From assembly GCA_947500035.1 (NCBI GenBank), contig CANMQP010000020.1, forward strand, positions 33,140 through 97,139: a stretch of DNA of 64,000 nt, given 5' to 3'. Numbering within the stretch: the stretch's first letter is position 1; every line of letters begins with the position of its first letter. A program made the position numbers and the translations under genes. The DNA is from an uncultured Kiloniellaceae bacterium. Its GTDB lineage: Bacteria > Pseudomonadota > Alphaproteobacteria > Kiloniellales > Kiloniellaceae. Under the pieces are notes generated by a model. That model was not told where the DNA came from, made no database searches, and was given only the letters and a program-made list of their open reading frames with translations. Below, piece after piece: positions 61,542-64,000 of this stretch.

Positions 61542-63327
61542 TGTTCAAGGCTCCCTTGCTGGCGGATTTCTTCGCGGTTGTGTTCCTGATTTTTGGCGGG
61601 TTGTGGGGTGCGTTGGCCTGCGCCAGGACTTCCTCCTTGCGGCCAAAAGCCTGCTGACGCCCGTCTTTCAGGACCAGAAGATGATCAACGGCGGCGATGG
61701 CGCTGGGCCGATGGGCCACGACGATGACGATTGAACCCTTCTTGAGCATTGTGCTGATCGCGTCCGTCAGCGCCAGTTCACCTTCGGCGTCCAGATTGGC
61801 ATTGGGCTCGTCCAGCACGACAAGGAACGGAAGGCCATAGAGTGCGCGCGCCAGGCCGACGCGTTGCCGCTGGCCGGCGGACAGGATTGAACCGGCATCG
61901 CCGATACTGGTGTCGTATCCCTCCGGCAGCTTCAGGATCATATCGTGAATGCCAGCCAGCCGGGCGGCCTCGATGACGTCTTCTGCGTTGCGGGCCGGAT
62001 CGAAACGCGCAATGTTTTCCGCAATCGTGCCGTCGAACAGATCCACCGCCTGCGGCAGGTAGCCGATATAGCGGCCGAGCTTAAGCGGATCCCACTGGTC
62101 AAGCGCCGCGCCGTCCAAGCAGATCTTGCCCATGATGCTCGGCCAGACCCCGACCATGCAGCGGGCAAGACTTGACTTGCCACTGGCGCTGGGACCGATG
62201 ATGCCGAGACCTTCGCCGGCCTGCAAAGAGAAGCCGATCCGCTCAATGGCTGTTTTGGAACTGCCAGGCGGGACGACGGTCACGCTGCTGAGGTCCAGGC
62301 TTTTCCTGGGGCGGGGAAGGTCTGTTCTCGTGGCGGGAGGCGGGCCGCTGAGCGTCGTTTTGAGCCGGTTGGCACTCTGGCGTGCCGAGATGAAGCCGCG
62401 CCAGTGGGCGACCGCCAGTTCGATCGGCGCCAGGGCCCGCGACATGATGATGGAGCCTGCGATGATGGTGCCGGGCGAAACCTCCTGCATAACCGCGAGC
62501 CAGGCCCCGGCGGCCAGAATGACCGATTGCATCAGCAGGCGGATCGAGCGGGTGGCGGCGGAGAGCATGCTGGCCCGGTCGCTGGCTTTGCCCTGAAGCT
62601 GAAGGTAGCGGTCATTGATACCGCCCCAGATGTTGCCGAGCTGGGCCCCCATACCCATGGCATGCACCGCCTCGCTGTTGCGACGGCAACTGGCGGCGAC
62701 GGCATTGCGCCGATTGACCAGACCTGCCGCCTCACGCAAAGGCTTTCGGTTTACGACCTCGCTCAAGATGGCGAGCAGGAACAGCAATCCCGCACCGGCG
62801 CTGGCGATAAGGCCGAGGAAGGGATGGAATAGAAAAATGACCCCTAGATAGAGCGGGATCCACGGCATGTCGAAGATTGCCAGCGGGCCCTGGCTCGAAA
62901 GAAATTGGCGCAGGCTGTCCAGGTCGCGAATTGGGGCGGTGGACTCACCTTTCTGACTTTGCCGCAAGGGCAGGGCGAGAACCGCCCTGAAAGCGCTGGG
63001 TGAGAGTTCTTCGTCCAGACGGCGGCCAACCCGGATGAGCACCCGGGAGCGCAGGAGTTCGAAAAGACTGAAAAAGAAATACAGCAGAGTCACCAGGACC
63101 AGGAGCGCCGCGAGTGTCGGCAGGCTGCCGCTGGTCAGCACCCGGTCGTAGACTTGCATCATGAAGAGCGGGCCGGTCAGCATCAGAATGTTGATGATGC
63201 AACTGAAGAGGCCGATACCGATAAACGCGCCGCGGCAGGTTCGCAGCGCGGCGCGGATCAAATTGCGTTCACTTCCGCCGCCATCCCGCAGGCGTGCGTC
63301 GGGCGCAGTGGTTTTATGAGAAGACAT
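61522..63327 (-). CDS. Type I secretion ABC transporter, permease-ATPase fusion (PrtD family)
   Basis: 601 residues. The N-terminal membrane domain has about five to six helices, with GLFSCIINILMLTGPLFMMQVYDRVLTSGS diagnostic of the PrtD/HlyB type. There is no C39 peptidase domain, as expected for exporters of RTX proteins with uncleaved C-terminal signals. The ATPase half has Walker A GPSASGKSS (about residue 380), LSAGQRQRVGLARAL, and LVVLDEPNANLDAEGE. It exports the protein encoded just upstream on the same strand, in the order substrate, ATPase, adaptor. Confidence 0.93.
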   Translation of the reverse strand: MSSHKTTAPDARLRDGGGSERNLIRAALRTCRGAFIGIGLFSCIINILMLTGPLFMMQVYDRVLTSGSLPTLAALLVLVTLLYFFFSLFELLRSRVLIRVGRRLDEELSPSAFRAVLALPLRQSQKGESTAPIRDLDSLRQFLSSQGPLAIFDMPWIPLYLGVIFLFHPFLGLIASAGAGLLFLLAILSEVVNRKPLREAAGLVNRRNAVAASCRRNSEAVHAMGMGAQLGNIWGGINDRYLQLQGKASDRASMLSAATRSIRLLMQSVILAAGAWLAVMQEVSPGTIIAGSIIMSRALAPIELAVAHWRGFISARQSANRLKTTLSGPPPATRTDLPRPRKSLDLSSVTVVPPGSSKTAIERIGFSLQAGEGLGIIGPSASGKSSLARCMVGVWPSIMGKICLDGAALDQWDPLKLGRYIGYLPQAVDLFDGTIAENIARFDPARNAEDVIEAARLAGIHDMILKLPEGYDTSIGDAGSILSAGQRQRVGLARALYGLPFLVVLDEPNANLDAEGELALTDAISTMLKKGSIVIVVAHRPSAIAAVDHLLVLKDGRQQAFGRKEEVLAQANAPHNPPKIRNTTAKKSASKGALNIAAEPA

Positions 63328-63442
63328 TTGGAATCAAATCTCCGGACCGGTGACGGATTGCAATGGCCGGGTTTCCCCGGCCACCACGTCCCATCGCCGA
63401 AAAGCCGATGGGGATGACGAAACTGTTGGTTGGGCCAGTCGC

Positions 63443-64000
63443 TCAGGCCACCATCAGATCGTCATTGAAGCAGTTGCCGCCGGTGGACGAGTCCACACCT
63501 GCATCCTCGGCGACGGGCGTCTCGTCACCCGGCATTTCGGCAGTGGGTATTTCGGCGGAGGGATCGGACATGCCGTCATCGTCGTCCGGTTCTTCGGTGG
63601 TTTCCTCCGCCTTGAAATCGATTGAGAGATCCGCAAACTCGATCGTTTCGACATCGAACAACACCTTGGTTGAATCGGCACCCAGCAAGAGGACGCCGTT
63701 GTTCGGCAGCAGCATGAAGTTGTAGTCGTCGAAACTGCTGTCCGTCTCGAATCGGTCGTTTCCTGCCGCGCCCAGGATGATCTGATCATTCTCCATGTCC
63801 ATGAAGACATCATCACCCTCCGTACCGGTGGATACGGCCGGTCCCGCGGCCAGATCGGGCTCCTCGGCGTCCGGATCTTCCGCAGTTGGCTCCTCGGCGT
63901 CGGGGTCTTCCGCGGTCGGCTCTTCGGCGTCCGGATCTTCCGCAGTTGGCTCCTCGGCGTCGGGGTCTTCCGCGGTCGGCTCTTCGGCGTCCGGATCTTC
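63443..64000 (-). CDS. RTX-like secreted protein, C-terminal part, with acidic repeats
   Basis: The gene enters from the right edge; about 186 codons to the stop are present. The visible start of the fragment is a run of ten-residue AEDPDAEEPT-type units, strongly acidic. A short Gly/Asp-rich segment follows (STGTEGDDVF, then GAAGNDRFETDSSFDDYNF), as in RTX/hemolysin-type calcium proteins. The closing strand VLLLGADSTKVLFDVETIEFADLSIDF precedes a Glu/Asp-rich C-terminal tail. These features and the T1SS genes 115 bp downstream make it the likely substrate. Its full size and N-terminal domains are not visible. Confidence 0.75.
   Translation of the reverse strand, partial: EDPDAEEPTAEDPDAEEPTAEDPDAEEPTAEDPDAEEPTAEDPDAEEPDLAAGPAVSTGTEGDDVFMDMENDQIILGAAGNDRFETDSSFDDYNFMLLPNNGVLLLGADSTKVLFDVETIEFADLSIDFKAEETTEEPDDDDGMSDPSAEIPTAEMPGDETPVAEDAGVDSSTGGNCFNDDLMVA
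63861..64000 (-). repeat. 30-bp tandem repeat encoding an acidic decapeptide
   Basis: Four complete 30-bp units and part of a fifth reach the window edge. Two unit types alternate, giving a 60-bp higher-order period: the units at 63891-63920 and 63951-63980 are identical, and 63921-63940 matches 63981-64000. They encode AEDPDAEEPT-like peptides, so copy changes keep the frame. Confidence 0.9.

Noticed and set aside
63861..64000. Regular 30-bp repeats that could be taken for a CRISPR array.
   Set aside because: There are no unique spacers; the units are contiguous, in frame and encode an acidic decapeptide.

Overview
This is a 64 kb chromosomal stretch from an alphaproteobacterium of moderately high G+C. 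The gene set points to a marine or Rhodospirillales/Kiloniellales-like lineage: MipZ instead of Min, a phasin, MreBCD/PBP2/RodA, TRAP transporters, an Fnr-type box and an RTX/type I secretion system. The genus is not determined. The G+C impression is from reading, not computed. No phage, IS element, CRISPR array or rRNA is visible. There is one tRNA gene, Lys with anticodon CTT.

Layout. 0-1.2 kb: tail of a LysR-type gene converging on an orphan sdhC, a small membrane protein and a DUF2164 protein. 1.5-8.5 kb: a polyamine uptake and catabolism operon (ABC transporter, nitrilase-type amidase, omega-aminotransferase) with a divergent LuxR-type regulator and a perfect palindrome between them. 8.6-11.7 kb: an M91-like zinc metalloprotease, an SGNH hydrolase and an acyl-CoA synthetase. 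12.0-16.7 kb: a cytoplasmic molybdopterin oxidoreductase overlapping mipZ, then a VWA-like protein and a membrane-anchored J-protein. 16.9-20.5 kb: galU, ugd and a phosphomannomutase/phosphoglucomutase, supplying sugar nucleotides for envelope polysaccharide. 20.7-27.3 kb: a soluble chemoreceptor, a D,D-carboxypeptidase with a SPOR domain, a lipoprotein, an Anbu peptidase, a phasin with a well-formed promoter and operator, and serB. 27.4-32.3 kb: miaA and the branched-chain amino acid genes ilvI-ilvH-ilvC. 32.7-38.5 kb: the rod-shape cluster mreBCD-mrdA-rodA. 38.7-39.5 kb: tRNA-Lys, then a c-type cytochrome behind a perfect Fnr-type box.

39.6-48.3 kb is an accessory metabolic stretch: aminotransferase, opine-dehydrogenase-like and hydroxyacyl-CoA-dehydrogenase-like pair, EthD-like protein, DctPQM TRAP transporter, a racemase-superfamily protein without the usual cysteines, and a cupredoxin. 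48.3-52.4 kb holds poorly characterised envelope proteins, a PAS_5 protein preceded by two overlapping mini-ORFs, MtgA and a tandem SH3-like protein. 53.4-60.1 kb is the most interesting block. It is a LysR-controlled seven-gene unit with a Tat-exported binding protein, ABC ATPase, permease, FAD oxidoreductase, class III CoA-transferase, enoyl-CoA hydratase and 7Fe-type ferredoxin, probably an undescribed uptake and catabolic route. 60.2-64 kb is a type I secretion ATPase/adaptor pair followed by its likely substrate, an RTX-like protein with an acidic ten-residue repeat that runs off the window.
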